A DNA stretch of 64,000 nucleotides from Nectonema munidae (GCA_030549495.1 JAUIRK010000919.1:989001-1053000); one strand, 5' to 3'. Positions 26,401-41,400 are shown, numbered from the stretch's first letter. Made by a program: numbers and translations. Notes: generated from the letters alone by a model not told the origin.

Positions 26401-29400
26401 AAAAATATCCATGACACAATTGTTGTGTTTTAGACATTGTCACAACTTTCAATAAACAATATTTTCTTTTTTCTGAAAACGGAGAGATAACCTTCATCAT
26501 CAAAGTCTATTTTTAGTTTTCACTTTCCTCTAATAGTAGAGCAAGCAAATGGCATCATTACAAAAATATAAGGTTTTCATTCACTAAACTTTCTCCATTT
26601 TCACATGCTTTAACAATCGGATATTGTAGAGCTCAGATTCAAAGTTTGATAAAATAAGTAAGAGCATTGATAAAACATCTGCAACTTTGTTCAACCTTTT
26701 CAGCCCACCAATTCCCCATAAGATGTCCACACTTTATTTAGACAAGAGCAATTTTTTGTAAAAAAATCAAAGGCCACAAAAATTTAAATGTGGTGAAGAT
26801 TATTATTAATATCATAAATAAAAATTAAATATTTTTAAGAATTATTTTTCAAATTAGTAGTTAAATTTTTTGGATTAGGTTTGTAATCACTTAGTGTTAT
26901 TTTTAACGAATAATTCTAATGTAGGTCTTTAACTAGACGTATATTTCTTTTTCATAAATTTATATGCAAGGAAGCTGATTCACATGAGCATGTGAAGAAA
27001 TTTTTTTTCAAGAAGTGCATATTTTCCAGAAAAAAGAAAGCAGAAATTGAGTCAGAAAAACCTTGCTTTCATTTCTGTATCGTTTTTGATTTTTAGTACT
27101 TTAAGCCCAAAAGATTATAGTATTTTAGCTAATTTTTTGAGAAGTGCTTTACAATTTGCTCAAGGAAATTTCATAAATTCTATAAGTGGTTCGAGGTTTC
27201 AGGTTCCTTATTTGCGAAATTGTTTTAGCTACCTTGCGGCAAAATCTTTAATACTCAAGGGCTCATTTTTGCGCTCCGATATCTTTTTGTGCCTCCTTGA
27301 TATATTGTAACTTTAGAACAACCATTTCCTACCGAATAGGAGATCAATGAGATAAAAATGATCTCTTAAAAACTCATTGAAAATGATAAGCAAACGATTA
27401 CACATCAAAAAGATGGACCTTGAAACGCAAAATTTTTGTATTTTAGTGGATCAAGGAATGTGACTCTAAGCATTGAAAATGTTCAAGTGGAAGATAAAGG
27501 TCGATACACGTGCAACGCGTCCACTCTTAACGGTTGGACCAGCGCCGATACGTTTCTGCAAGTGAGCAAACTCCCGATATCTTTGATATCCACGAAGAAC
27601 GTGAGCAGTAAGCCTGGGGACGATGTCAAACTACATTGTGACGTGAACACTTTGAATAAGAATAAAATCATCTGGATGAAAGATGATGGCGACTTGGCCG
27701 AAATTTACGTCAGTGACTTTAAAGTTTTAGACAATGGAACTCTGCACATCAAAGATGTAATTTTTTTTCTCTTCTTTTTTAAACTGTATGTTAAACCCGT
27801 TCACCTTCGAAATAAATTGTTAAATTAAATTAAATTTTAAAAATTTCGAATTAAATGAATTTCAAAGAAAATAAAAGAACAATATTTTTTGGTCTGTATC
27901 GCATCCAATGGAAGCAAGATTTTCATAACTTGTGATTGGGATGTTACGACAGAGAATCTAACACAGGATCAATACGCTTTACTTCCACCAACCATCTGCC
28001 GACTGAAAGTTTATTTAAATTAACCCATTTAAGACCAAGCAAAGCAGACGATATCTAAAAAAACGCAGACGATTTATATTCAAAGTCATTGAAATAAGCA
28101 GACGAAAATGAAATTACTTATGTTCCAAAATAGGAACATTGGTCGTAAATGGGTTAAAGGAGCTGAAATTGAAAAAAAGAACTTCACATTTAAATTAAAA
28201 TACCCTAACTTCTCAACTTTAACGATTGATAGAAATGCATTAGCATTTCTTCTTTATTTTATTTGACTCTTATCTCTAAGGCAGTTTAAAATTTACACAA
28301 AAATATTGAAATATTGACTTTTTATAAAAAAAATTTAATTGTCCTCATTATTTCTTTTATTTAATTGTGTTTATATATTTCATATTTATTGCATTCGTCT
28401 ACTTTTCTTTTGTCAAAATTTTGTTAAATTAATATGATTTTTTAAAATTAAAATATCTTAACTTCTAATTAGAAATTATAAAAACAATTTATAATGTATT
28501 TAAATTTAAAAATCATAATTTTAATCTAAAAAATAAACGAAAAATTAAATTTTTGTTCATGTGTAATTTTAATTTAAAAGCTAAAATAAGTAATGAAAAG
28601 ATAAGAAGTTTATGTCAAGTAAATGAAATAAATAAAGTATTAGAAATACAAAGGTTAAGGTGGTTTGGGCACGTATATAGAAGACCTTCGGGTGATCTAA
28701 TTAAAGAAGCTTATAAAAATTAAACTTTAGGTAAGAGTAAAGGCAGGCCAAAGATGACATGTATAGAAATGGTCAAAAAAGACATGAGCAAAAGACATTT
28801 AACATTAGGGGACGAGCAAAATAGAGATGAATGGGGACGCAAAATAATGAGAGATCAGTTTAATTTTGTCTAAAATGCCATAGTGGTAAAAACCGGCTAA
28901 ACTTAAGCGTGCTGGGAACATTAGCCGTAAAACTGATTATTATTCTTCCTTATTGATATTTTTGTACCAACATATGTTATCTTCTATTTTTTAAATATTT
29001 TATTTAAAAATTGGCATTTAGAACAATTTTTTGTTTTTATAAATTTAAGTTTATTCAAAATCAAACAAAATGAAATAATAAAACCTAATGTGCATGTTTA
29101 TAATCATGACCCGAAAATTCCACCATTGTAAATTTCACCCCTAAAATTTCCCCTAGGAACCCCCCCCCCCCCCCATTAATCTTTCATATAGTTAATTTCC
29201 ACCACTGTGACCCGTAAACCCTTCTTAAATTCCACCTTGAGTTTTGAGGGAGATATGAGAGTTTATGTTCAAAAGGGATTTTATGAAACATATTCTACCA
29301 GCGTACGGTCAAGATATCGCTCCCTTGGTTTTAAAATCACTGTTAGGTTCGAGTTTCTCGGTTTTGGTAAAGATTTGTGAGGGTAATGTTAAAATGTTCG

Positions 29401-32400
29401 AATGTCTAGATAAGAGATACAACAACCCATATTTGGTACTTACTGACGTAATAAAAAATAAAAAAGGTTTAGGGAGTGTTTTTGCAAGTTCCAAAAAAGT
29501 AGATAAGTTCAAGGAATTATTTGATTTCTTAACCCAGGTGTTGGACGTGTTTGAATTCATGTCTTCAAATGCTGCCTTCAATAAAGAGCAAACTAAACCT
29601 AATCGAGTAAATCTCCTGGGATCTGCAAAAACTTCTTCACTGCTTTTTCACTTGCCTCTTTTAAGTCGCTGTTTGTTTTTAACTATCTTTGAACAATTTC
29701 TTTAGCTACTTCAGAGGTTATGCATATTGACATTTCTTATATTTTAGTCATTCATAAACATGTAAGTTTGTTGTATATCAATATATCGTCTCAAGATGTC
29801 TTTTAATGTTGGAAATTCAGATAAAGGAAACATTTAGGTTCTCCAAGATAAGCATTTAATTTGGAATTCATAGATTGACTACTTTCGTTTAGAAACAATG
29901 GTAGACATTTAAACAAACTTAAACAAAAGTTTAGAAAAGTATATTTAATATTTTTTTTAACATTATAATAGTTAAGTTAAATTTTAAATTTATTTTTTTC
30001 TAATATTTATATAAGTATACTACTCAACAAAACGAAATTGGCATACTGGAGAAAAATAAAATTGTCCCCTAGTTTAACCTACCCTAAATTAATCAAACTA
30101 GATTTTTTTACTTCTGTAAATGAAAAAACACCTTTTTAAGGGGCTGGTATATATAGTAGTAAAAATCAGGATATGAATTTTTCGCCTTACGGATATTGAA
30201 ATAATGAGTTATAACTCAAATATAATCTTATTTTAACTCAACCTTATTCGAATTTATTTATCAATCAGGTAGTACGAAACTAGTTATCAACTAATTTTTC
30301 AAGGTCATACCGGTTGGAGAAAGGGCGCGCTCGTTCACCCTTGGCTACGTCAATGTAAGAAATACTCACGTGTTGGAAATACAAAAAATTAAAAATATAT
30401 TATTTAAATAATTTTGTATAATACAAATTAACTTTTTTGGCAAGAAACAGTTTGGTTTCAAGATTTTGCTTTGTCAAAAATTGGAATCAGATGTAGTTTT
30501 TGAAGCAGCCTGATTTTTCATAATGATTTAAAATCTCAATCATTCTACTCCTGATCAGGTGTTCGCCAAAGCTCTATATTAGCTCCTCTACTATTTTTTT
30601 AATATAAATGATATTAACTCTTGCATAAAAAATGAAGGTAATAATCATCGAGTATGTTTATGAAAAAAAACTCATTTCCAATACTGATATACATAGTAAC
30701 TGTCAACCAATACACTCTACTTGAACTCATTGCAGAAAGGTAATACCACAATAAACTCCCTCAAACTCTTGATAAAAGTAAGTACATTGTTTTTCTGAAA
30801 GAAGTAAGACCTTTACAACTAAATTTTTTATACACAGCATCGCACTTCAGCAGGTCTCTCCTATCTTGTTTTTGAGAGTATCTATTTCTGGAGGCTTTGT
30901 GTGCCATAGCAAAAACACACACATCAAAATAAAGTTGCTTGGATATTTTAGAAAATAAAATAATTTTTCACTTAAAATTTTACCTTTGTTGAAAATGCGC
31001 ACTTAAAATTTTACCTTTTTGGACCAAGTCACAAAAAAAATATCAAAGTTAATCACAATTTCATGTTCTCAAAAAATAATGATAAGAGTAATCAGTATCT
31101 CAACTTTAACCCATTAAGTACCATAGAAATCAGACGATATCTAAAAAAACGCAGACGATTTATAATCAAAGTCATTGAAAAAGCAGACGAAGATGAAATT
31201 ACTTATGTTCCCAAATGGGAACATTGGGACTTAATGGCTTAATCAGCTGAATTTCCCCATCTCTTCTATAAAAAAATTTAATTTTTTAAATTTGAATTCA
31301 GTTATTTTAATTTGAAATTTATTTATTTAGTTTGAAATTTATTTATTTAATCAGAAATTCATTTATTTTAACCCATTTAAGGCCAAGCAAAGCAGACGAT
31401 ATCCAAAAAAACGCAGACGATTTATATTCAGTCATTGAAAAAAGCAGACGAAGATGAAATTACTTATGTTCCAAAATAGGAACATTGGCCGTAAATGGGT
31501 TAATTTGAAGGGGACGTTGGATAGATATAATTAATTATTATGATTTATTAAAATTAAAAGATTGTTTAGTCAATGAATTATTTAGCTATTAGTCATGATT
31601 AGTTAGTGTGTTTGTTAGTTATTTGAAATATGATAGTTATATTTTTATGATCAAAATAAGAATAAAAATATATTTATGGAGTAAAAAATATCTGTCAAAA
31701 TATATATAATTTTATATCAGTTAGTTACTTTGTTTGATAGATAATGAGATTAATGTTTAGTTTTAATCATACATTTCAAATATGTAGGGTAGATAATAAA
31801 TATAAACAAAGTGGTGGTGACAAGTTAATTTTAGTGTCGATAATAAAATATTATTCTTTGCAAAACGTAAGTTATTTTTATTCTGGTTGAAAATTTGTCT
31901 GATTTTGTTAGAATTCGGCTAAGCTCTCTCTATCTTCCAAATTCAAGAAGTAGAGAGTACTCGAATTTCTTTCCTTCATTTTGACTCCTCTTTTTCAGAT
32001 AAACAAGGAAAAGGAAGGCTTGTACGAATGCAAAGCTTACACACCCCGACAGATCTATATTCAGAGATTTCAAATAAGTGTTATCGGTAAGAAGATCTTT
32101 AAATCACTTCCTTTATCATTTAACTTTAATTACATACTGTAAATTATTTGATAGCTTAAAAAATGCGAGTTAGTGTATTGAAGAGTGACCTGTCAATTTA
32201 CCTATTTAAATTTTGCAAACATAGAGTTTTTTAAAAAATAATAATCGTTTATAAATTTAATTTTTGTTAAAGAAAAATTTTCAAAAATTGTTTTATATTT
32301 TGTTTATTTATTAATTTCAAAAACAAATTAATAGAGTAAATAAATATTAGAAAATATAATTTTCTGCCTAGTATCCTTCTTCCAAATATCCGTCCACGAA

Positions 32401-35400
32401 GAAATGTATGCGTTCAATACAAATTTTATTTACTAATATTGCAAACTTTCTTTGAGTTCTCCTTGAGAGTAAATTAGTAAAAGTGTTAATATTGATCTTC
32501 ATAGTAGTATATACTATTAGTATTTGTTTTTGAAGCACACATTGTAATATACTAAGAACATCAATATTAACACTTTTAATAATTTACTCTGAAGAAGAAC
32601 TCAAGGAGAGTTCTATAAATAAAAGTAGAGCATGCATCTTTCAACTAAAATAAAAATTTTCTTGATGAACAAGAAATTTTGAAGAAGAGAAAGAAATTTG
32701 ATTGAAAATTGAATATTTAGAATAAACTACAAATCCTCATTAAATATAAAGCAAAAAACGAATAAAACTGAAGTAATCACTGCCCTAAAGATCATAAGTG
32801 AGCGCTTGCAAGGCAGAGATAAGAAGTACAAGGTTACAAGTAGTACAAATTGTTAAAAATATGTACTATTAGCAAGATGATAGTTTTCGATGTTTAGTTA
32901 GAGATCATTGAGTCAAGAGATTCAGTAGAAAAGATGTTCAAATTGGAGTTGTACAACTCACACATTTTATAATTGATAACTTGTTTGGAGTTCGAGAGCT
33001 TAAACGAAGGGGTAATCATATTTTTATTAAACCTGGGAGAAAATCTTTTCTTTTCAAAATTGTAGATGATCTCGAAGATCTCTGATCAACAGTGATGATG
33101 TATATCCATGTAAAAATAGCCAGTTTAAGTTGAATATCGGGGATCTTGAGGCGGGAAATTTGAAAAAAAAATAGAGGCGATATGTGCGAAATGTAGTTTT
33201 TAAAAAACGAGTCTCTTTGTTGTGGAAGAGTGTCCCCAGTTTAAAAGACTGTAGTGTAGATGAGGAAGAAATAATGATTTATAAAGCATTTTCAAACATT
33301 GGAAAGGAAAATTTTCTGTATTTCTTTATAGTTCCAACAACGCGAAAAAGTTTGTTGCTCAAATAGGTTTGAAAACCTATAGAAGTCCATTTCTCATCTC
33401 TAGAATATATAAAAACCTTCTCGAAGATTAACCTTTGCAAATTAATGCTGAGAAGGGGATGTGACTTTGCAAATATTTTCACAATTTAACTTTCACATGT
33501 CTATGCGAACATTAGATAGTGGAATCGTGTGTGAACTAGAGCCCTGCGCGGGTCAAAAAATTTTGTTGCGCCGACTAGTGGGCACTTTCAAGGCTCGTCT
33601 GCCCCCGCAGTGCGCGCTATCGGTCAAGATCATCGTGTACCTGGACGACTTCCTCTCCTGGCGGATTCCGGGGGGGGGGGGGGGGGGGCCACGGGCCCCC
33701 CCTTTTTGGGGGGGGGAGGGGACCGCAAAACTGAGAATCTTCTCACCCAGCCGAGTTTCGGGGCCCGCCTCGATCTTGGACTAGGAGATGGGTGTCCGAT
33801 ACCAAGAAAGAGCCCTCCTCCGGCACGTGCTTTTGTTGGAAGAACTGTGGAGGGACTCAAATGGAGGAGAAGATCGTCCTGAACTACAAGGACGCTCCCG
33901 GAAAGTTCAGGATCATCTCCAACCTATATCATTGGGAAGATCTCGCTCCTATGGTCAACTGGTTCAGCTGGTTCCGTATGTGATGGATACCATCCTCTCC
34001 CCTGGAGCTTGAAGACCAGAATTGATGGGTGTTAGAGTCCTAATGGCTCGGGACTCTAACGAAGAAGGTCTGGTGTAATCCGGCTCGATTGGAAATAACT
34101 GATGACCTCGATCTCCTAGCCCCTTTACCTGGCATCGAAGATTCTCGATCAATGGGAATCGGATGCTCCGAAATTGGGCAGCTCTAATCCTGTTCTATGG
34201 TTAGAAGCTTCAGTAGTGGATCGAGTGCCTCTATCAGTATAATCAGAAACCGAAACCGTCGAATCTTGAAAACACAGTGAATCTGGGATTCCCAGATCTC
34301 TTGGATTAAAGTTTGGAGACTTCAAACTCCTCCCTCACTTCAAGTGGATCACTGAAGTGGATGAGAAGTTCTCTCCCATGTGGTGTGAATAACCTAAATT
34401 AGAGATAGACCTTCGCTATGGAAGAGAGGAAGTTTTTTGGTAAAGTTGAAAGGACGGGTACGCCCCTGTAACAGCTTGTTACAGGAGGGTGTCTGCGATA
34501 GCCCGCGGTTGTGGGCCGCCCCTCTTTCCTCTCTTCCCTCCCCCCCTCCTTAAAAAAAAAAAAAAAAAAGAAGATAGAGGAGGAGGTGTCAGTTGGAATT
34601 AAATAGAAGAGGATGTGGAGAGCTGTGAATTTGGGATGATGATTGGATTGAGTGAAAGAATCTTCGGGATGGAGGTAAAGTGGGCTAGGATGATGGCGAG
34701 GAGCTCCAGGTATATGTTCCAATCGGGAGCGGATTGGAGCACAGGAGCTTTTCGGTGTAGAGTCCAGAGATTAGGGAGTTAATAAACCAATCAAGTGTCT
34801 GGGTTTGAACTCAGGGGAGAGGATGGTATCATCACATACGGGAAAGAGCTGAACAGTTGACATAGGAGGCAGATCTTCCCAATGATATAGGTTGGAGATG
34901 ATCCTGAACTTTCCAGGGAGCGTCGTGTAGTAGTTCAGGATGCATGATCTTCTGCCTCCATTTGAGTGCACTCCGGACAGTCTGTGCCAACAAAAAGGCG
35001 CACAGTGGAGGAGGTCTTCTTGGTATCCGGGAACCCATCGTCCTAGTGAAGATCGAGGCGGGCCCCGAGGAACTCGAGGGTGTGTGGGTTGGAGAATGGA
35101 TTTCTCCGAGTTTATGGGATTCCGCATTCCTCCTCCAAGAAGAGGGTGAATCGTGGTGAAGTCGATCCCGGGAATCCGCCAGGATGAGGAAGTCGTCCAG
35201 GTACACGATGATCTTGAGATAGCGGACGCGGGGGCAGAGAGGAAAATATAGTCGGCGCATCGGTCTGGAGGACGGTGGGTGAAGCAACTCCCATCGGGAG
35301 CTGGTGAATTGAGACTCGCGTAATTTGACACAGAAACAGTTACGAGGTGTTGGATACGGATTCCGTAAAAGCGTCAGATAGGTCGAGCTAGTTGCCCAAC

Positions 35401-38400
35401 ATAGGTTCTCCGGGATGTACCTAAGTTGGAAGGGTGGTAGGGTATTGGGGGCGTGGCAAAGAGCTCCTTGGAGAAGCGAAGTCCGGACAGATTTCCCGTT
35501 TGTTGGGAACAAGAAACAAGGGGAGATGATCCTGGGCCTCTTTGCCAATTCCAAAATGCCATGTTCCACGAGCTTGTCCAAACCGCATTTTGTGAATCTG
35601 CACCCGCATTTTATCAATTTGCACTCGCACCGCCCCGCAACTATTCAAACTGCGTTGCCCCGCCCCGCCCTGGCCCTCAACTATTCAAACTGTGTTGCCC
35701 GTCCCACCCCGCAATTAACAAAATAAAATATGCCTAATTAATTTTAGACCTTTACGCGTGCATTAAAATCTTCGCACTCGTTCTGACTCACTTTTTGTAA
35801 GTTTGCGGTTGCTCTAAGTTTCATTTAATGAATTCGCACCAGCTCTGCCAAGCATCTTATCAGTTTGTGTCTTATCTGTTTTGTTTTCTGCAGGTATGTC
35901 TGCGCCCACTTTCATAATTAGTAATGTTTAAATCTATTTCCTATTATATTTCAAAATCTTTACTAAATAAATTCTTAACCCTTTCAGGCACAATGGGACA
36001 CCAGTCTGCTTAATTTATATAAAAACTCATTGAGAAAGAAAGCATAAAATTTTTCTATGTTTCTTTTTCTTTGTTTCGCAATTTTTGACATCGCACTTAG
36101 CTCTCTATTTCTTTCATTTCATACTAATGTTCTTGCTTCACAAATCCTCCCTAACCCGCCTTATTGATAAGGATAACCCGCCCCGCCCCGCCCCGCCCCA
36201 CACAAAATTTTGTTCAAATGACCCGCATCCGCGCCGCCCCACAATTAATAAAATGTGGATAACCCACATCCCCGCGAGAGTGGGGGTCCCGCATAACCGG
36301 AGTGGGTTATCCGCCCCGCGCAGGGCTCTAGTGTGAACACATTATCATTATTTATAGTTTATACTTTTATTTCGCAGAAAAACCTTCGGTCAGTGTTTCT
36401 CCTGACTTTGTAGAATTCGATATCGGAGACAGTATAAATCTCTTTTGCAATTTTAAAGGAAGCCCAAAGCCAATCATATACTGGAGCAAAGAAAACAAAC
36501 CGCTTTTCACAACAGACGTAAGCAATTATTTCCCATTTCACACTCACTCACTTCTTCCTCTTGAACCTTAATATCATTATTCGTCTAAAATTCTTATTCG
36601 TACTTGTTGTTTTTACGGGCTCTTTGCATTAAGTTTTAAAAGAGTAGAATTCATTTCTTTTTTAATTCAAGTTTAAAATAATCATTTTTCTAATGGGTAA
36701 TTATAATTTTGTTTATTTCAATCAAAACACTTTTTAATAACAGTCACTTTGTCTTCCCACACTTCCATAGCTTTCACTCACTAATCAATAATCTTATATT
36801 TTGAATTGTAGCGATCGCCAAATCCAAAAATAAATATTTTATTATTTGATCAAACCTTATTTTAATAAAAATTTAGGGTTAAGAGGTAAGTATACATTAC
36901 GACCAACCTCGAATGTAGCCAAACCTCTGTAATGAATAAAAATTTTCATTATGTTAAAAATTTCATTACTAAAAAGTTACACTTGTTTACGAGAACAATT
37001 GACACTTTCAAAAAGTGTTCCTGCTTAGAACTTTTTTTATAAATATGACTACCTGATTTTGGGTATTTCTGGAGATCACTGACTTTTTACATGGACCTTT
37101 GGAAAAAAATAAAAATTTGTTGACCAACTTTGGTCTATTGATTTTAAACTCTGTTTCCATCATGTTTTCATTTTACATCAATTTTCCTTTGGATACTGTA
37201 GAAGTTGGTTCTTTCCAAAAATGTCTTATCCATTCCTATCGCTGATGAACACTCACAAGGCTCTTATACGTGCACAGCGTACAACCTAGCCGGGATTTCA
37301 CACGCTTCCGCCATGCTCAAACCAAAGACATATTATCTCGTTAAAACCAACACTCCGTTTATTTATGGCGAAGATAACAGCAACGCGTCCTTTTCTTGCT
37401 TCATAGCTACAGAAATGCCCGACATCTTTGCCACCTGGACTTGGTTTAAAGTATCCTTCTCTACTTTTAACATTTTTGGCTAAAAATAGACTAACTAAAT
37501 TTATAACCATGGAAATTTTTACCATGCATTCAAAGCGGTTCTAGGACAGAATGTCGAAAGAGAGAGTTTCAAACTGACAGAGTGTCGAAATGAAAAAGTG
37601 TCGAAAGACAATGTATCGAAAAGATAAAATGGATAAAGGATTACAATTATACATCAATATAACACTAAAAACAATAAGAATTTTTTCCACCCAAATACTT
37701 TATTCATCCTAATCCCTTACATATATTATTATAATCCCTTGCAAATATATTTTTTTACTTTACATATAAAAAAAATAATATAAATTTATATTATTATTAT
37801 AAAAAAAATAAATATAAATTTTTACTTTACATATATTTTAATCCTAAAAATATAAAATGTTATTATTTCAAATTTTATCAGAATCTTTCCACCTATTTGA
37901 GTCTTGATTATTTCCATTATGATGGGTTTGGTAGAATGGAAATTTATAGAACTTTTAAATCTTGAAGGAAGTTAATTGATGACTATATCTCTAACAGACT
38001 GAAAAATAAATGTAAATTATGATAAATAAATAAATGGATACTTTATTTTCTCTCTCGTTATCATTTATCGTTTATCATTTATCTTCCCCCTGTCTTTATC
38101 ATTTATCTTCCCCCTGTCTTTATCATTTATCATTGTCTGTTCGACACATTGTCTGTTCGACACTTTGTCTTTCGATACTCTGTCTTTCGACATTCTGTTC
38201 GCAAACGTTCAAAAAGCATTCATTTCTTCTTTTTTCATTTCAAAGAGCGCTTTTAAGAGACTTTATTCTTGTCCCATTGTATAAGTAGAGACTGCATTTA
38301 ATTACCATGGCTAAATTTCATTTTAGTCTTATCATAGTATCTTGAACTGTGTTTTATCGTCGCATTCATTGTTTTGTTCAATGTGTACTATATGGTAAGT

Positions 38401-41400
38401 GTATAAAGTAGGTTTTTCTTTTTAACAAATCGTCTTTATTTTCCTGCCATCATTAACCTTAAATAATATCAAAAATAGACATTTTTTTGAAATAATTTAT
38501 AATTAAAGACACTTATTTAACAGTAATAAAATATTGCTCAGAAAAAATTAATTACACTTTTCAAGGTAATTTTTCAGAATATTTCACTCTTATCCATGGA
38601 AGCTTTGCCATAAGTGGAAGAAAATAAATGGTATTTCAGTATCTATAAAAGTTGATTGAACGTATTAAAAAATCGAATATATGATTAAAAAGTTGTAAAT
38701 CTGAAGTTTCAAATTCTAAATACCAAAATTTATAAATAAAAAATTCAAAATATTTTGAAATCGTTTTAGTATGGATTTTTGAAGAATCGAATATCTTCAC
38801 AAAAGAATAGAGCTAATAGAATAAAGAATACGTTTATTGCAGTTAAATATATTTCTTATATTTTGAGTTCCAATATATTATTATCTTACCAATTGAAGTA
38901 TTTTATGTAATTTTGAATATTTTAACTAGGAAAATGAAAAAATAAAAGATGGAGAAAATATCAAAGTTGATGGAAACACACTTTCCATTAATCAGATACA
39001 ACCTGATGACTTTGGTGTGTACATGTGTCAAGCCAAAATCGACAATCATTCTTTTGAAGAGTATATAACTTTGGAGAGAGGAAGTAGGTTATCAGTCAAT
39101 CAATCATTGTCATTATTTTTAACAAATCAAACATTGTTTTGCTGTAAATGACATGATATTTTTAATCCAAGGTTCGCCAAAAATATATACGCAAGGTTTG
39201 GAATTCAGTATTCTTGAGCATAGCAACATTGAACTCAGGTGCCGTGTAGAGAGTGTGCCTTCTGCAGATGTTTCTTGGAGGTTCTATTCGAATTCTTTGA
39301 AAGCTGCAAAGCGAATTTTCAACAATCATAAACGATTCGATGTCAGCAAAGATAACCAACTTTTTATAAACGGTATGAAATTACTTCCATTTGAAATTAA
39401 CTGTTAATGATTTATTGCCGTCTCTTTATAGACAAGAGAATCTTAGATTTTTCGTGCATTCTCAATGATTTAACCTTCAAAGCTAAGATTTTCTTGATCA
39501 AACCATTTTTAATAGCTTTTATTATTTTAATGTTCTTTTCATTCAGCGATGTTTAAATAAATATTTATAGTCCACTCAAAGTGTTTGGGAGTTTGTTTAG
39601 CTCTTTACAATTAATAATTTATAATTGGTTGAGGCATGTGAAAATGGTTTTGGTTGGTTGAGTTATATGAAAAATAAATCAAAGATTATTCCTATATGTG
39701 AAAGTTAGTCTCAAGCGTTTGAGATACTCAATACAGGTACTTCCTAATGCACCGCCTTTTCACATGAAACTATCTTGTTCACTTGGTACATGATAAGTCC
39801 TTTGGTTTCTCAAATACTGCTAATTAAACATTGTTCTCAAATGATACTAATTTTTTCATTAACCAAAATTTCTTTGATATGCAATTTTCTTACTGAGTAA
39901 AACTATTTTCAATATCTTGTTAAAAAATTATTAAAATGATTTTACTGTAAAATTCAAAGATTAGGTATGTTTTGTTTAATAAAAAGAATAAATACAAAGT
40001 GAAATAATGAAAAGTCAAAATATATTTTACCTTGATAATTCTATTATTTATAGGCGTTGTCCTTTTTGTTTACTGACTTTTGTTACACTAAGTTCGGTTA
40101 TATTTTTTTTAACAATTTTTAGATATAAGAATAAACGATAGTGGTGATTATGAGTGCAGTGCTATCAACGAAATCGGCGTTGCAAAGATAAATATGACAA
40201 TTCATGTTGTACAAACTTCTTCAAGTGGTAACAAACTTTGATTTACACTTTTATTTAAAATACTAGAGACGTGTTCACAACTTTTTTCAGATATTGGTAT
40301 TGATGTGCAGTATATTTTGTACTTCAAAAAATTTAGAGATCTGTGAGTGGTTGGATTTGATCCACTCAGGCGTATCATTACATTTATGTTTATTTTTATC
40401 TTACTAGGTTTTTTATAATACTTTCTTATTAGGAATTAATATAATGGATTAGTTGATAGCGCCAAGGAAAACTATCCCATACGTTAGTTATGTTATTTTT
40501 CGTTATAAGTATATTTCCGCTATGACAATGTATTAACTGTTTTGTAAGGAATCTAACTGAAATAGGTTTTACTTATTTTAAATTAAATTTCATGTTTCAA
40601 TAACACTAACTAGTATTTCTTTATTTGTTTTCCGAGGTCCTTATTTTCTAGGATGCCTAACTATTTTTTGATATTTTTTCCTCCCGCGAATATATTGGCT
40701 TCCTGAGAATTTTCAATTTTTCATTTGATTGCTTTAAAAGCAAAATTAACTTTTATTCGATATTATTTAAATTTGATCACTCAATACATTAATCTAAGAA
40801 TGTTTTCTGCATTTTTAATACGCTCTTTCTCTATACTTACATCATTAATAAGAAATCAGTGTCATTAAAAAAGAAACGTTCATAGTATTTATTTCAATTA
40901 ACATTCTTTCGAACAAAAATATATATATTTCTAAAAATTAGCTTTAATTAAAATTAATATTTGCTCACAATCAAAAATGCTTGTTTACCCATTAAGCTTT
41001 ATATTTAATAATATTTATACATCTACAACCTGTATACTACGATGGTTTCTATGCCATATACAAATTACTAGGGAGACAATGTTCAACTTTCTGTTCTTAT
41101 TTTGCTAGATGTAAGATTTGATATACTTCATTCGGGGAGACGATCTTACAAAAGTTATTATTTTGCAATTTGCACGATTTTAAATAATATATTTATTCCA
41201 TATACAAATGAGTAGGGAAACAATGTTCAACTTTCTGTTCATATTTTCTTAGATGTAAGATTTGATATACCTCATTCTGGGAGACGATGTTAAAAAAGTT
41301 AACCCTCGCATGGTCGAACAATTTTATTACCTTAGCTGGCCGTGAGTGACCTCGAAGGCCATTTTTCATTTTTTATTTTTCTTCATTAAAATTAGAAAAA

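Noticed and set aside
26188-27310. Open frames in intron 8
   Set aside because: Low-complexity translations with no recognisable domain. I considered a decayed retroelement piece near 27047-27310 but could not support it.
41301-41345. TTAACCCTCGCATGG as another TTAA MITE start
   Set aside because: Only one end is present; no matching GGGTTAA end lies within reach and the sequence differs from the family interior.
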